The notes beneath the pieces are model-generated. The model did no database searches. It saw only the letters and a list, made by a program, of their open reading frames with translations, and was not told where the DNA came from. Positions 50,678-60,557 of a DNA stretch of 64,000 bases are shown here, in pieces. This DNA is from Bedellia somnulentella. Lineage: Eukaryota > Arthropoda > Insecta > Lepidoptera > Bedelliidae. The translations under genes and the position numbers were made by a program. The stretch's first letter is position 1, and every line of letters begins with the position of its first letter. The stretch spans positions 17,399,018 to 17,463,017 of the forward strand of contig OY755187.1 in NCBI GenBank assembly GCA_963576735.1. Reading direction: 5' to 3'.

Positions 50678-50877
50678 NNNNNNNNNNNNNNNNNNNNNNN
50701 NNNNNNNNNNNNNNNNNNNNNNNNNNNNNNNNNNNNNNNNNNNNNNNNNNNNNNNNNNNNNNNNNNNNNNNNNNNNNNNNNNNNNNNNNNNNNNNNNNNN
50801 NNNNNNNNNNNNNNNNNNNNNNNNNNNNNNNNNNNNNNNNNNNNNNNNNNNNNNNNNNNNNNNNNNNNNNNNNNNNN
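50678..50877. other. Assembly gap, 200 N
   Basis: Exactly 200 N. The true length is unknown. The left side is a LINE ORF1, the right side the middle of a SINE-A unit, so a tandem SINE-A array may have collapsed here. Confidence 1.
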
Positions 50878-51117
50878 CAACATTTGCATTCTATCTGAAA
50901 AGGTAGACAAGTGGCCGTCCGAATTAGTTAAAATTCGGAGGTAGGAAACGCAAACACTACTTGAACGTGTAAAAAAGAAACAAAGGATAGAGAAATTTCG
51001 CGCTGGATGCCAACTGACACTGTAGCTCAGTTGGCAGAGCGACGGGGGCGTATACCCGAAGGTCGCGGGTTCGAACCCCGCCAGTGTCGAAATTTTTCTT
51101 TCCTTTAATAACATCTT
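50878..51117 (+). repeat. SINE-A unit after the gap
   Basis: CAACATTTGCATTCTATCTG through the tRNA-like part 51016-51089 (GACACTG/CAGTGTC acceptor, box A TAGCTCAGTTGG, box B GGTTCGAACCC) to TTTAATAACATC. It is the same subfamily as the 7.5-11.8 kb array, in plus orientation. Confidence 0.9.
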
Positions 51118-52221
51118 TTATTAGACGAAATGAGTTATACATTGAGAATGGTTGCGTAATGTGGGGATATAGGATGATAATTCCAGAGGAAATTAGGAAT
51201 CTTGTTTTAGAACAGTTACACATTAGTCATATGGGTATGGTAAAAATGAAGGGTTGGGCTAGAAGTTACGTTTGGTGGCCGCACATAGATAGAGACGTGG
51301 AAGTTTTATGCCGTGATTGTGAGACATGTGCTTTAGAGGCAACAGCGCCGGCTAAGGTACCACCGCAGCCGAGGCCGTAACACGTTTGGCCGTGGACACG
51401 GATTCACGCTGATTTTTTTGGACCATTTAATGGTAAAACATTTCTTATATTAATTGATTCGTCTTCAAAATGGCTTGAAGTTTTCGAATTGAGGCAAACT
51501 AACGCATCTAGCGTAATTAAAGTTGTAAGAGAGACATTTGCTAGGTTTGGTTTACCGATAGAGTTTGTTAGTGATCAAGGCCCCCCTTGTTTTATTGTCA
51601 TTACAAATAATGAATTTTTCAAATTTTTTGGCAAACAACGGTATTATCCAATCACTCTCACCAGCTTATCATCCTTCATCTAACGGCGCTGCTGAAAATG
51701 CAGTTAAATTGTGTAAACGTGCAATCAAAAAAGCTTTAAGAGATAATTTAGAAATTAACTCTGCGCTTCAAACATTTTTATTGACTTATAGAAATACGGT
51801 ACATAGTACAACAGGTGCAACCCCAGCTAATTTGTTACAAAAACGGAATTTACGTACGAGACTGGATTTGTTACGTAGTGATAGCACGTTAGAGAAGAGG
51901 GTGAGAAAGTCACAAAATAAACAAGTGCAGTACGCAGATGGTGCAAATAGACATTTCGATAATGGAGAGTCAGTTTGGTTTAGAGGTTTTGGTAAACAGG
52001 AGAAGTGGTTAAAAGGTACGGTCGTTGATAGGGAAGGTTCTCGTCAATTCGTGGTAAATAGTGGTAGCGGTGACGTTCGTAGGCATTTAGATCAGATGCG
52101 CAGTAGAACACGCTTATCTGATGTCACTTATCCGGATTATAGTGGTCAAATTAATTGTGAGAATAAGAGCAAGGGTGAGATTGCCGTGTCGCCGCGTGAT
52201 GTGGTGGTGGATGAAATTAAA
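51118..52221 (+). pseudogene. Ty3/gypsy integrase, second lineage, frameshifted
   Basis: 51084-51377 frame: zinc domain LHISHMGMVKMKGWARSYVW, then CRDCETCALEA. A TAA at 51378; then RIHADFFGPFNGKTFLIL (first Asp), IEFVSDQGPP (second Asp) and a short disruption. 51565-52257 gives SPAYHPSSNGAAENAVKLCK (with the catalytic Glu), YRNTVHSTTGATPANLL and a C-terminal GESVWFRGFGKQEKWLKGTV. A different family from the CsRn1-like element. Only integrase is present; no LTR or other domain is seen. Confidence 0.85.
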
Positions 52222-52421
52222 ATTATAATATTACTATCCACAAGTCGCAAGGAATAAGTCTAGACAAAGCAGTTGTTGATATCGGCACATTGAAGTTCGG
52301 TCTTGGACTAAGTTACGTTGCTCGTTATCAAGGACTAATGATTGACCCACCGTTTCCTATAGCCCGCCTATACGCCATTAACAAACACTCTGGATTGGTT
52401 GTCAGACGTCGTGAAATGTAA
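52222..52421 (+). pseudogene. Pif1-type helicase C-terminal scrap
   Basis: Another frame gives ITIHKSQGISLDKAVVDIGT, LGLSYVARYQGLM and ARLYAINKHSGLVVRR with a TAA at 52419-52421. IHKSQG and the following region are the last motifs of Pif1/RecD2-type helicases; the expected SR of motif VI is lost. It joins the gypsy fragment without a visible border. Source (cellular PIF1, Helitron or Polinton) is open. Confidence 0.6.
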
Positions 52422-53359
52422 AAATACGAGAGAAGGCCAATAATAGCCATTAACCTATATCACATAGTAAATATTGGAAAATAAAAAGCCTTTTATGATT
52501 TTATTTAATAAAAATGAATTGGCGCCAAAATGATATAATTTTCATTCGATTTCTTTTGCTTTGCTAAAAATATCGCAATACAGTTTGATCAACTTGAATA
52601 ACAATTGTACTGAAATCAATGTGAAGACCATCTCCAAAGAACTTGAACAAGAATTAAACGATGAAGATTTGGAAAAAATAGAGTACTGTGGAGATAGAGA
52701 GAATGCAAGTCTTATTATTGGCGACGATTACAAAGAAAACCTAACTCGTGTCACTAAAAAACACAAAGAAAGTGGTTACAAGTGCTCCGTACCTTGCTTG
52801 CAGATGACAAAATAAGAAGAAAATTGAAAGCAAAAGAACTAGGTGAAGCAAAAGAACTATTGAGTTACACAAGAATGAAAACGCCAAAGAAAATTTGAAT
52901 CTAGCTGGCTCGCTCTAAAGTATCAAAACCGCACTACATTCTCAAAGAATTATCAATCTCTTTGAAGCCAACCGAATTTCAACCTAAGGTTACTGTATTC
53001 CCCTTGGCCGATAGTAATTTGAAAATCGTTTCGTAAGGGCGTAAGTAAGGATATAGAGCTGTTCCTAAAGCAAAAGAAGCAGGAAAGACAAAACAAGCTA
53101 ACAATCCCTACCTAGCCTAATGTTAACGGTGGAAGTTTTCAACAAATTTCAAATTCAAATTTGCGTTGCCTGACTCAGTAAAAAACAAAAAGTTAAAAAA
53201 ATGTAATAAACTGCAGTACATGGGCTTTGCTCGTTTGATTGTGATATAGGTTAGATAATCCGTTTGTTTCTTTATAAAAAACGTGGTATAACTAATAGCT
53301 TATTTTACTATTATTTTTGTAAAATGTTGTTGTAGTAATTGCATTGTGGATACATAAAA
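52422..53359. other. Spacer with an unassigned 84-codon frame
   Basis: 52561-52815 is open (ISKELEQELNDEDLEKIEYC, then GYKCSVPCLQMTK) but has no good start context and no recognised family. Further on, 52900-53130 looks like decayed coding sequence. No function is proposed. Confidence 0.35.
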
Positions 53360-54611
53360 CAGTCTAGGGTATTTTTGCCCTCCACAAAAGGTGGAGTTAA
53401 AGCGTTTATGATGTTATGTTGTTAAGGATTCCTAATATAAATCCAAATTTTCGGCGCATCATTAATCAATCCAAAGAAAAGGCGCAAGCGGCCATTTCGA
53501 ATTGAATGTGCCAAATTTAGGTTTTTTTAAATTAATGTCTCAACAGTTGACACATTAATTTAAAACTTTGTGGCAAAAGTGTCTATTGGAAGTATAAAGA
53601 AGACGAAATTACTAACATTCTTCTTACACATGTTTATTCTGTAAGTCTTATAAGTAAAAAGATACAAGCGCCGGAATATAATATTGCACTATCTCCACCT
53701 CAAAGCAACATATAAATGCAAAAGCCTGGTAAGGGTAGAACTGCTGAATAATTATACTTAGCTAATTGTTTTTAAAATAAAGAAGCTGCTAAGAACATTC
53801 TTTTTCTGCATGCTTTTAGTTGTTGTGATACCACATTGTCTCTCTTCAACCAAGGGACAATTAAATTTTGATCCTTGTTGAGAAAAACCAACAACTTAAT
53901 AGAAAGATGCAGCAAATCATGTAGCAACAGAAAAGCTGGACCTCTGTGGCGACCTCTAGACGGCGAACTCACTCGCATACTAGCAGCGTCATTAAAAATT
54001 CTACATCGCCGTATCATAGTGTTTTTCTAGCTAAATATAAATACAAATTCTGAGTTAGTACACAGCAGGGTGTACTGGCCAGTATATCTTTGATGTTCCC
54101 ACAGCTCTGTCGTATGTGGATTCTGTAGTAGTCAGTCATGCGGAAATGCGTTGGAAATTGTGATTGATGACGAGGACTGTAATAACTAAATTTCCTCATT
54201 AGAAGCCCGGATTGCCACAGAAAATGAGACCTTCAAACGGGTGTAGAAAGTAATTGCATAATTTTATATAAAGGTCTAATTAAATTGATGATTTTTGTTG
54301 TTTGGTATTTCTTTTGCCAGCTATAACTTTTTACCTATAAGACTTACAGAATAAACATTTATGAGAAGAATGTTAGTAATTTTGACTTCTTTCTACGTCC
54401 TTTAGGGAATTTTGCCACAATGTAAATTGGTGAGTCAAGAATTTTAAAAAAAAACTTATTTTAGCAATTAAAGATGGCGGCTCGCCCCTTTTCCTCCCAA
54501 GGTCGAAAACCTGGATTTTTATTAGGTCCCCATATCTAGACAAAATAAGATCAAACCCGCTTTTACTCCACCTTTTGCAGAGCAAAGGCTTTTATAAGTA
54601 CCCATAGACTG
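53360..54611. mobile_element. Long inverted-repeat (fold-back) element
   Basis: The outer ends read CAGTCTAGGGTA at 53360 and, inverted, CAGTCTATGGGTA at 54611. Inside them AAAAGGTGGAGT, TTAGGA/TTAGGT and a ~95-bp block (TAAGACTTACAGAATAAACA, GAAGAATGTTAGTAATTT) recur inverted: 53562-53656 against 54328-54421, roughly 85 percent alike by eye. The arms thus span about 300 bases each with indels. The 670-bp middle has no convincing gene. A clear target duplication is not seen. Confidence 0.65.
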
Positions 54612-54675
54612 GATTAAATTGGGATTTCACATAATTTTATGATTGCTAAATAAAATTCTTTGATGTAAATTTCAG

Positions 54676-54774
54676 ACGGAATTGGTTCGCACGGTAAAAA
54701 AATTCGAGCGTCTGAAAACAGATTTACTAAGCACTCTTCGCAGCAAAGAATGGAGATTGGATTCGGAATCTAAG
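54676..54774 (+). CDS. Host gene exon A, coiled-coil protein (CCDC169-like)
   Basis: 33 codons between AAATTTCAG and GGTGAGA: TELVRTVKKFERLKTDLLST and then LRSKEWRLDSESK. Heptad-like spacing. First of three linked exons; the splice signals are canonical and the phase is 0 at its end. Upstream exons must lie before 53360 or further away; I do not find them. From memory, vertebrate CCDC169 has a similar stretch ending EQESKAYQKINNERRTYL, which matches this exon's end and exon B's start. Function of CCDC169 is unknown to me. Confidence 0.7.
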
Positions 54775-55112
54775 GTGAGAAGGTTTCCGTCAACCGACTC
54801 TACACGATAAAAAAGAGACGATTATTATTCATATACATTTTGACAAAATAGAATTATAAGACTAAAGTTCAATTCATTTAACTTTAAGTTTATTTATTCC
54901 ATGACAACGTTGTCGTTTAACTTTTAGCTAACACTCTTTACGGTGTGCCCCCACCCAATACTACGGACTTATAACCAGTTCCCAAATCCTTCGCTAAAAC
55001 TTCAAAATATGTCTCAATAATTTTAGTAATAGTAATATATCTGTAAGGCTGCATCCCAGTGCGCTGAATGCATGCGCTGTTTGAAACGATGAAATGATCG
55101 TTCTTGATGCAG

Positions 55113-55219
55113 TTATACGTGAGGGTCAATGATCAGAGGACGTATCTCCAGAATGAGCTGATGATTTGCCAGAACAACATCATGCGGCTGCAGCGCAACG
55201 GATCGTTCGGGCAATGGCA
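55113..55219 (+). CDS. Host gene exon B
   Basis: 107 bases between GATGCAG and GTAAGT: LYVRVNDQRTYLQNELMICQ, then NNIMRLQRNGSFGQW and two bases of the next codon. Continues the coiled coil. The intron before is 338 bp; the one after is 1310 bp and holds SINE-B and SINE-D copies. Confidence 0.7.
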
Positions 55220-55483
55220 GTAAGTACCAAATTGAACTAAACGAAGTTTATTGTTAAGGATTTTAATAACCTTATGATCATGCATCTTTTAGTGGCACTT
55301 GTGTTCGTAAAATTATACATATACAACCTAATTGCAAAGTTTTCATAGCGATGACTTGTTTTTGTCATATGGCCGATTTTTTTGCAATCGAGTACAAATC
55401 GATTGCATTACAACGCTACATCGAAAATTGTGCTGCTAACGAATATACCGTGAAGGCTTATGCAATAAATGATAACAAGTGGT

Positions 55484-55748
55484 TAATTTATCATGGTTGT
55501 TAACGGTGGTGAGGGAAAACATCGTGAGGAAACCCACATGGCTGAGTTTTATTTAGTCATGTGACAGTGTATTCGTACAAAACGGCGATAGGCCTGCCCC
55601 CTATCACGTGAGTACACTGTCTAAGCAAAACGTGGGTACCTTCTCTGGACACTAGATGGCGCTGCCATGTGAGTTCAGAAGTATTGGTACCTCTGCCAAC
55701 CCCTTCGGGGATAAACGGCGTGAACGTTTATGTTATGTTATATTATAG
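55484..55748 (+). repeat. SINE-B copy in the host intron, 5'-truncated
   Basis: GGTTAATTTATCATGGTTGT through CCCCTTCGGGGATAAACGGC and tail TTATGTTATGTTAT. No tRNA-like head. Plus orientation, the same as the host gene. Confidence 0.85.
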
Positions 55749-55779
55749 CAGTAAGTGTCCAGGGATTTAATTATTCACA

Positions 55780-56010
55780 GATACGTACATACATATACTC
55801 ACGCCATCATTTCCCAATTGGGGTAAGCAGAGACTATTGATCGGCACTTTGTACCTGGCAAACCTCTCTAGCTTCGTTTACATCTATCAATATTTTCATA
55901 CATGCTCTTTTATTCTTCATACTTCGGACGCCGGCATTTTTGAGCACACACTCTATTTGGTTCAGATGTGTCCTCCGTGATCGTCCTCTACTCTATTCAC
56001 AGATGTATCA
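55780..56010 (-). repeat. SINE-D copy in the host intron
   Basis: Starts with the TACATACATATACTCACG tail shared with SINE-C, but the body differs (CCCAATTGGGGTAAGCAGAG, CGCCGGCATTTTTGAGCAC). Probably a second family with the same 3' tail. Ends not defined. Confidence 0.5.
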
Positions 56011-56020
56011 AAATAATTAA

Positions 56021-56525
56021 GCTAGACTAGGGTTGCACGTATAAAAACGCCAGAGCGCTACCCGATCATCCACTAGCTACCGAACTAAGAACTCCAACTT
56101 AGAACCTCCCTTGCCAAGAACGCGCGAGTTCGCACTGTATGACATAAGCCTCTGCTCCGATTGGCCACCTTGTTAGGTCTCTTTTCTCCTCTCTATCTTA
56201 AGCTTAGGTACATACACCTTGGTCTTGCCAGAGCGGCCCTCAGCTGGCACACATAAAGTCATGGGAAAGCCACACAGGCCACAGCAACTAATAACTATTG
56301 ATTATAACTATTCTATATAATATTTGTTTTTAAGGGTTTCGTAACTGAATGTCAAAGATCAAACGTCTCTGTGTGTCTGTTAGTTGGTATGGTTTATTAT
56401 GGTTTAAATGGTATGGTTTTGGTATTTTCTTTTATAGAAATTATTATTACTTCCTCCTCAGAAGAGGAATGTATTTTCTCTACTAGTGAAAACACAATGA
56501 TCTTGCGACATTAGTTTTTATAATT
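56021..56525. other. Remainder of host intron
   Basis: No named repeat; some GC-richer sequence at 56020-56270 (ACGCGCGAGTTCGCACTGTA) may be part of an unknown element. Confidence 0.35.
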
Positions 56526-56529
56526 TCAG

Positions 56530-56629
56530 CAATGTTCCAAGAAAGCACGACGAGAGGGTTCTAAATCCAAACAGAGGTCCAATCAACAAATCCGTCATCA
56601 CTGAGAAACTACCACCTATCGCTACTTAG
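56530..56629 (+). CDS. Host gene last coding exon
   Basis: After ATAATTTCAG: one base completes His, then NVPRKHDERVLNPNRGPINK, SVITEKLPPIAT and TAG at 56627-56629. The NRGPINK near a Pro-rich end resembles the RGPVKK segment near the end of CCDC169 as I remember it. The phase from exon B fits exactly, which is strong evidence that these three exons are real. Confidence 0.75.
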
Positions 56630-56920
56630 TCTGTCCAAATATTATATAACGGATTCAGATTTTACATAATACTCGATGGATATGCACCATATTATTAGTA
56701 ATAGAAATTTTCTTGGAACTATTTTACTTTTAAGATGAATTTATATAAATCCTAAACCATTGTCTTGTCATGTTACACGCTAACACGACGCGCCGACGCG
56801 AGTGGTTTTAATTACACTTTTAGGAGCAATCATGTACCTATTGTTGTTGTTATAGGTTAATTTAATACTTAACTTAAATAAAGTGTAATACCCAATAAAA
56901 ATATAAAATGTAAAAAGTTT
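56630..56920 (+). terminator. 3' UTR and poly(A) signals of the host gene
   Basis: AATAAA at 56877-56882 and again at 56894-56899, 250-270 bases after the stop, followed by a T-rich stretch. This fits a cleavage site at about 56910-56925. Confidence 0.6.
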
Positions 56921-56939
56921 TTATTATTTAGTGTCTTAG

Positions 56940-57105
56940 AATAGCACTACCCTGTTTCTTACCATGTGTGATCGTAAGAGGCAACTAAGGGTATAGGCTA
57001 CTTTTAAGATTTTTCACTTAAGAACCCAACTTCCAACAGTGGCTAAGGAATTCCTTATTCCAAAGCTCTGGCTACCCCATTTAGGGATTTATAGCCGTTA
57101 GTATA
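56940..57105 (+). repeat. Decayed SINE-C copy
   Basis: TAGTGTCTTAGAATAGCACT, then GTAAGAGGCAACTAAGGGTA and GGGATTTATAGCCGTTAGTA. Clearly more diverged than the other copies and lacking the (TATG)n tail. Confidence 0.7.
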
Positions 57106-57660
57106 TTGGTCATGTGTTGATCGTTATTGATCGAACATTTTTGACTCGATCACTAGTTACTAATAATACTTCCATGCTACCCATTCATGATCGATCGAGT
57201 CGTCATTTCTAAAAGCTTCAATAAAATGTCCGACCGAAACGTTTAACTCGGAGATTACTTTAGTGTTACTCGTATATTCACCTGCAGCATTAGTGCTTAA
57301 GAAAAAAAGCGATAAAGTCTGAATTCGCTTGTTATTTACGAATTGATTCGATCGTTGGATCGTCAATCAAAGCAGTTAACAAAATGATGGCTATCTCGTA
57401 TATTCACGCACGTATAAAGTGCAATACTATCATTTGTCTTCTCGCTTTATAGTATATTAATAAAAATTAATAAAAAAATATTCAGTTTTCAAAAGTACAC
57501 AATATTCGTCTTAACCTAGTTAGTTATTTAAAGTACAAAATATAACATTTTCCTGTTCCTGAGCTAGGTAATTTACCTGTATTTCAGGCAACAATAAACA
57601 GAAAAGGCTTAAACTATCAGTTTTCATATAATCTCCATTTATTTTCTATCCTTCCGTTTC
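57106..57660. other. Spacer
   Basis: 57160-57366 minus has an open 68-codon frame (STNAAGEYTSNTKVISELNV) without recognised homology. Otherwise nothing seen. Confidence 0.3.
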
Positions 57661-58320
57661 TTCCTTTCCTCTTTTAGTTACTTCTGGCTTCTGGGTAGCT
57701 ATAGCATCCGGAGTGAGAAGTAACGTTACAAAGTATGGACCTAAAAAAAGAAAAATATATTTGTAATGAAAATTTTTGCACTATAAGTATTCAAACATAC
57801 TATATCCTGTCGCCTCCGGCATCCTGTTTAGTATATCAGGGTTGAAGTATAAGCTAGCATGCTGTTTTAAAACAGTGAATAGAATAATGAAATGGCGCAC
57901 AGTTAGCACTTTGCCTTGTTTATACCTATATAGTTCGGTAGTAGGGAAGTAGAAAGGGCGCGCTGTAGCTATTTTAAGTAGCGCTCTTTGAGCTCGTTCC
58001 AGTTTTATCATAGTGTTTATGCCAGCACCTCCCCAAGATTTTATGCAATAAGTCAGTAAGGATTGACCAAGCGCTTGATAGATTTGTTTTATTAAAGCAT
58101 AGTCACATATGTGTCTCAACTTTTTAAATATTATTATGAGTTTTCTAATTCTATTACAGAGTGCTTTAATATGGACCTTAAAAGTTCAAGTAACGTCGAT
58201 AGTAATTCCAAGATATTTGATGTTCATTGCTTTGGAGATAGTTGAGCATAGGCATGGTGCGCTATCAGTGCAAGTGCGATGATGTGCATAAACCGGGGTG
58301 TTAGCAAGTATGGTGTAGAA
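57661..58320 (-). pseudogene. LINE reverse transcriptase C-terminus (Jockey/CR1 group)
   Basis: Minus strand: TISKAMNIKYLGITID, a shift and stop near 58188, HIKALCNRIRKLI, RHICDYALIKQIYQALGQSL, LTYCIKSWGGAGINTMIKLE, RAQRALLKIATARP, ending at 57781. This is the thumb and C-terminal region. The preceding YADD part is at 58906-59075; SINE-A and a duplication separate them. The 3' UTR runs to about 57661. Confidence 0.75.
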
Positions 58321-58339
58321 GTTTTCCTTGCGAAAATCA

Positions 58340-58571
58340 TATGCATAATAAATAAAGAATAAATAAAGGAAAGAAAAATTTCGACACAGGCGGGGATCGA
58401 ACCGAGGCCGAGGGAGGTAGGAAACGCAAACACTACTTAAACGTGTAAAAGAAATAAAGGATAGAAGAATTTCGCACTGGCAGCCAATTGACACGGTAGC
58501 TCAGTTGGCAGAGCGTCGGGGCGTTTACCCGAGGTCGCGGGTTCGATCCCCGCCTGTGTCGAATTTTTTCT
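58340..58571. repeat. SINE-A head-to-head: broken minus piece and plus unit
   Basis: 58340-58405 is the minus-strand half (TCGACACAGGCGGGGATCGA) cut within the tRNA-like part; 58410-58571 is a plus unit with tRNA-like part 58490-58561. That part makes the best cloverleaf in the window: GACACGG/CTGTGTC, GCTC/GAGC, TCGGG/CCCGA with loop GCGTTTA, and GCGGG/CCCGC. Box B GGTTCGATCCC. Confidence 0.8.
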
Positions 58572-58803
58572 TTCCTCTTTTAGTTACTTCTGGCTTCTGG
58601 GTAGCTATAGCATCCGGAGTGAGAAGTAACGTTACAAAGTATGGACATAAAAAAAGAAAAATATATTTGTAATGAAAATTTTTGCACTATAAGTATTCAA
58701 ACATACTATATCCTGTCGCCTCCGGCATCCTGTTTAGTATATCAGGGTTGAAGTATAAGCTAGCATGCTGTTTTAAAACAGTGAATAGAATAATGAAATA
58801 GAA
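58572..58803 (-). repeat. Duplicate of the LINE 3' end (57662-57896)
   Basis: TTTTAGTTACTTCTGGCTTC through GTTTTAAAACAGTGAATAGA is nearly identical to 57672 onward, with one A/C change at CATGGAC. It lies inside the SINE-A tail: CTTTCC is present on both sides of each junction. Confidence 0.85.
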
Positions 58804-58905
58804 TAATGAAATGGAATTTTCTTTCCTTTATTTATTCTTTATTTATTAGTAATAATCCTCACATGAGGTTTTCATGAACAAATAGATTTAAATCATATGC
58901 ATAGT
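58804..58905 (+). repeat. SINE-A tail
   Basis: GGAATTTTCTTTCCTTTATT through ATGAGGTTTTCATGAAC; completes the unit at 58410-58571 that the duplicated LINE piece interrupts. Confidence 0.75.
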
Positions 58906-59075
58906 TTTAGCAGTGTCCAAGGACAGAATATTATTAAAAAGCCAGTCATTCACAATACAAAAGCCAGATTTATAAGCTTTGTCTATTGTTTTTGCAGAAA
59001 AAAGTAAGACTGTGTCATCTGCACATGAAACTATGGTGCCGTTATTAAGGGACCCTTGTTCTGAAAATTTAGGTA
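58906..59075 (-). pseudogene. LINE reverse transcriptase YADD region
   Basis: Minus strand: LNNGTIVSCADDTVLLFSAK, TIDKAYKSGFCIVNDWLFNN, LSLDTAKTM. CADD replaces YADD/FADD. It precedes the C-terminus at 57781-58320, so the SINE-A split this LINE. Confidence 0.75.
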
Positions 59076-59510
59076 TTTAACTCGCCCAGTCGACTTGCGT
59101 CCGAATTACGCGGGAGCTGAGCTCATATGAACTCTGGTGACCTAGCCAATGGCGGCGGCGGCGGGGCGGCGCGAGCGGTGTGGCGCGCTTGGTTGTGCGA
59201 GTGAACTATATCTGTATACGCATTAATGTAGTCGTGAGAGTGAGCGTGTTTACGGCTAGCAAAATATTAAAGAAGTCATTTAAGATTTAAGTTATAGATT
59301 ACATCTATTTTTAAAATTTTATATTTAATTTATTAGTAGTGTTAAAAAAACAAAATCCTCAAAGTCACTTCTAATTTCAATTATTTATATTAAACATCTG
59401 TAACATCATTACAAACAACATCTTAAATTTAACACAAAAACTGTAATTCTAAAAAATTCCTTAGCGAAATAAAAATCTTGTAAGTATTACAATAACTTAT
59501 ATTAACTTGT
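59076..59510. other. GC-rich block and AT-rich spacer
   Basis: 59100-59215 is CpG-rich in an AT-rich window, with GGCGGCGGCGGCGGGGCGGC at about 59152 and GTGGCGCGCTTGGTTGTGCG after it. It could be the promoter-like 5' end of a gene or element. No open frame is attached. The rest is AT-rich. Confidence 0.4.
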
Positions 59511-59700
59511 ATCACTATCTTCATCAAACATTTCTACACTGACACTGTCATAAAAGTTATTTCTTTTCCGTAGTTTTCTCATAAGTGAAGTAAATCTTGC
59601 ATAAGTAGCTGGCAGCTCTTTTTCTTCCTTTAAATTTTTTATTACCGTGAGCTCACTGATTCCTGTAGCTTCAGTGGTATGTTTCCGTATTAGCCAGATT
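59511..59700 (-). pseudogene. Possible transposase or gene scrap, HTH-like
   Basis: Minus strand: RKHTTEATGISELTVIKNLK, EEKELPATYARFTSLMRKLR, KRNNFYDSVSVEMFDEDSDT and a stop at about 59509. The first stretch resembles a helix-turn-helix (A..TGIS..TV). Family not recognised. Confidence 0.35.
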
Positions 59701-59743
59701 ACTTAAATCTCAATTATCCACATTGTTCGCTTTCATAAAATTA

Positions 59744-59995
59744 TACATACATACATATACTCACGGCTACAAATCCCTAGAACGGGTAGTCAGAGCTAAG
59801 GAATAAGAAATTCCTCAGCCACTTTAGGAAAGTTGAGTGAGGAAAAAATGGTGAGATAAAGGTTGCTGGTGATGGGTTTCCAACCCCATCGCCCAAAAAT
59901 CCCTTAAAGCACTAATACAGTTAGTCGCTTCTTACGTACACCCAGAAGAAATGGAGTAGTGCTATTCTAAACCGACACTACACAGCACACAAAAT
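59744..59995 (-). repeat. SINE-C copy
   Basis: (TACA)n at 59744, AATCCCTAGAACGGGTAGTC, GGTTGCTGGTGATGGGTTTC, end ACCGACACTACACAG. Moderately diverged. Confidence 0.75.
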
Positions 59996-60029
59996 TTTTG
60001 CTATAAGTTGTTTATATAGTTCTTTTTTG

Positions 60030-60195
60030 CATACTGAGTGGGGAAAAGATTGTAAAATAAAAGGTTGTTGCTGACGTGTTTACAACCACATAACCCTAAA
60101 ATAACTTAAAAAGCCCAAATACCCTTAGCCGTCCCATACGAACATCCACGGGAAGAAATGGGGTAGTGCTATTCTAAGCGGACACTTTATAGCTA
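60030..60195 (-). repeat. Partial SINE-C copy
   Basis: CTGAGTGGGGAAAAGATTGT, then AAGGTTGTTGCTGACGTG and CTATTCTAAGCGGACACTTTAT. Lacks the tail half. Lies next to the previous copy in the same orientation. Confidence 0.7.
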
Positions 60196-60365
60196 CCTAC
60201 CGAAATAATACAAATAACAAGTGAAAACAAACATAATTGTGTAAAAATATTTATTCTCATTAAATTTATTCAATAAGCCTCCTTGCATTTTACAAAAACA
60301 AAACACATAATGAAAATAACGTATTTATCAAAATTTATTTATATAAATCTCAAAATAAACTATGC

Positions 60366-60557
60366 GCTAAGCATCTAGGACTCAAAACGCAAGAAGATAC
60401 TCAAAACTTTCTATCCGAACACCTCATTTCGAAAGGATCACCCCTCTATTTCCTGGCACGTGACCTGGCGAGATCAAAAGTTTATAAGTTTTGCTGGACG
60501 GCCTACGGCAAAATCTATATCAGAGAAAACGAAAATACACCAGTCATTAATATCTAA
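60366..60557 (+). pseudogene. LINE ORF1 C-terminal fragment (FP25K-like domain)
   Basis: KHLGLKTQEDTQNFLSEHLI, GSPLYFLARDLARSKVYKFC, WTAYGKIYIRENENTPVINI and a TAA. A C-terminal domain with YFLARDLAR...Y.FCW...GKIY.R is found in ORF1 of many insect LINEs and is related to the baculoviral FP protein family; here it is a LINE part. The PHD and coiled-coil parts are missing. ORF2 follows at 60940. Confidence 0.7.

Noticed and set aside
52561..52815. 84-codon frame as a host exon
   Set aside because: No acceptor/donor pair at its borders, no homology that I can name and no phase link to the exons at 54676 onward.
57160..57366. 68-codon minus-strand frame
   Set aside because: Looks protein-like in composition but has no family, no poly(A) signal and no neighbouring exon.
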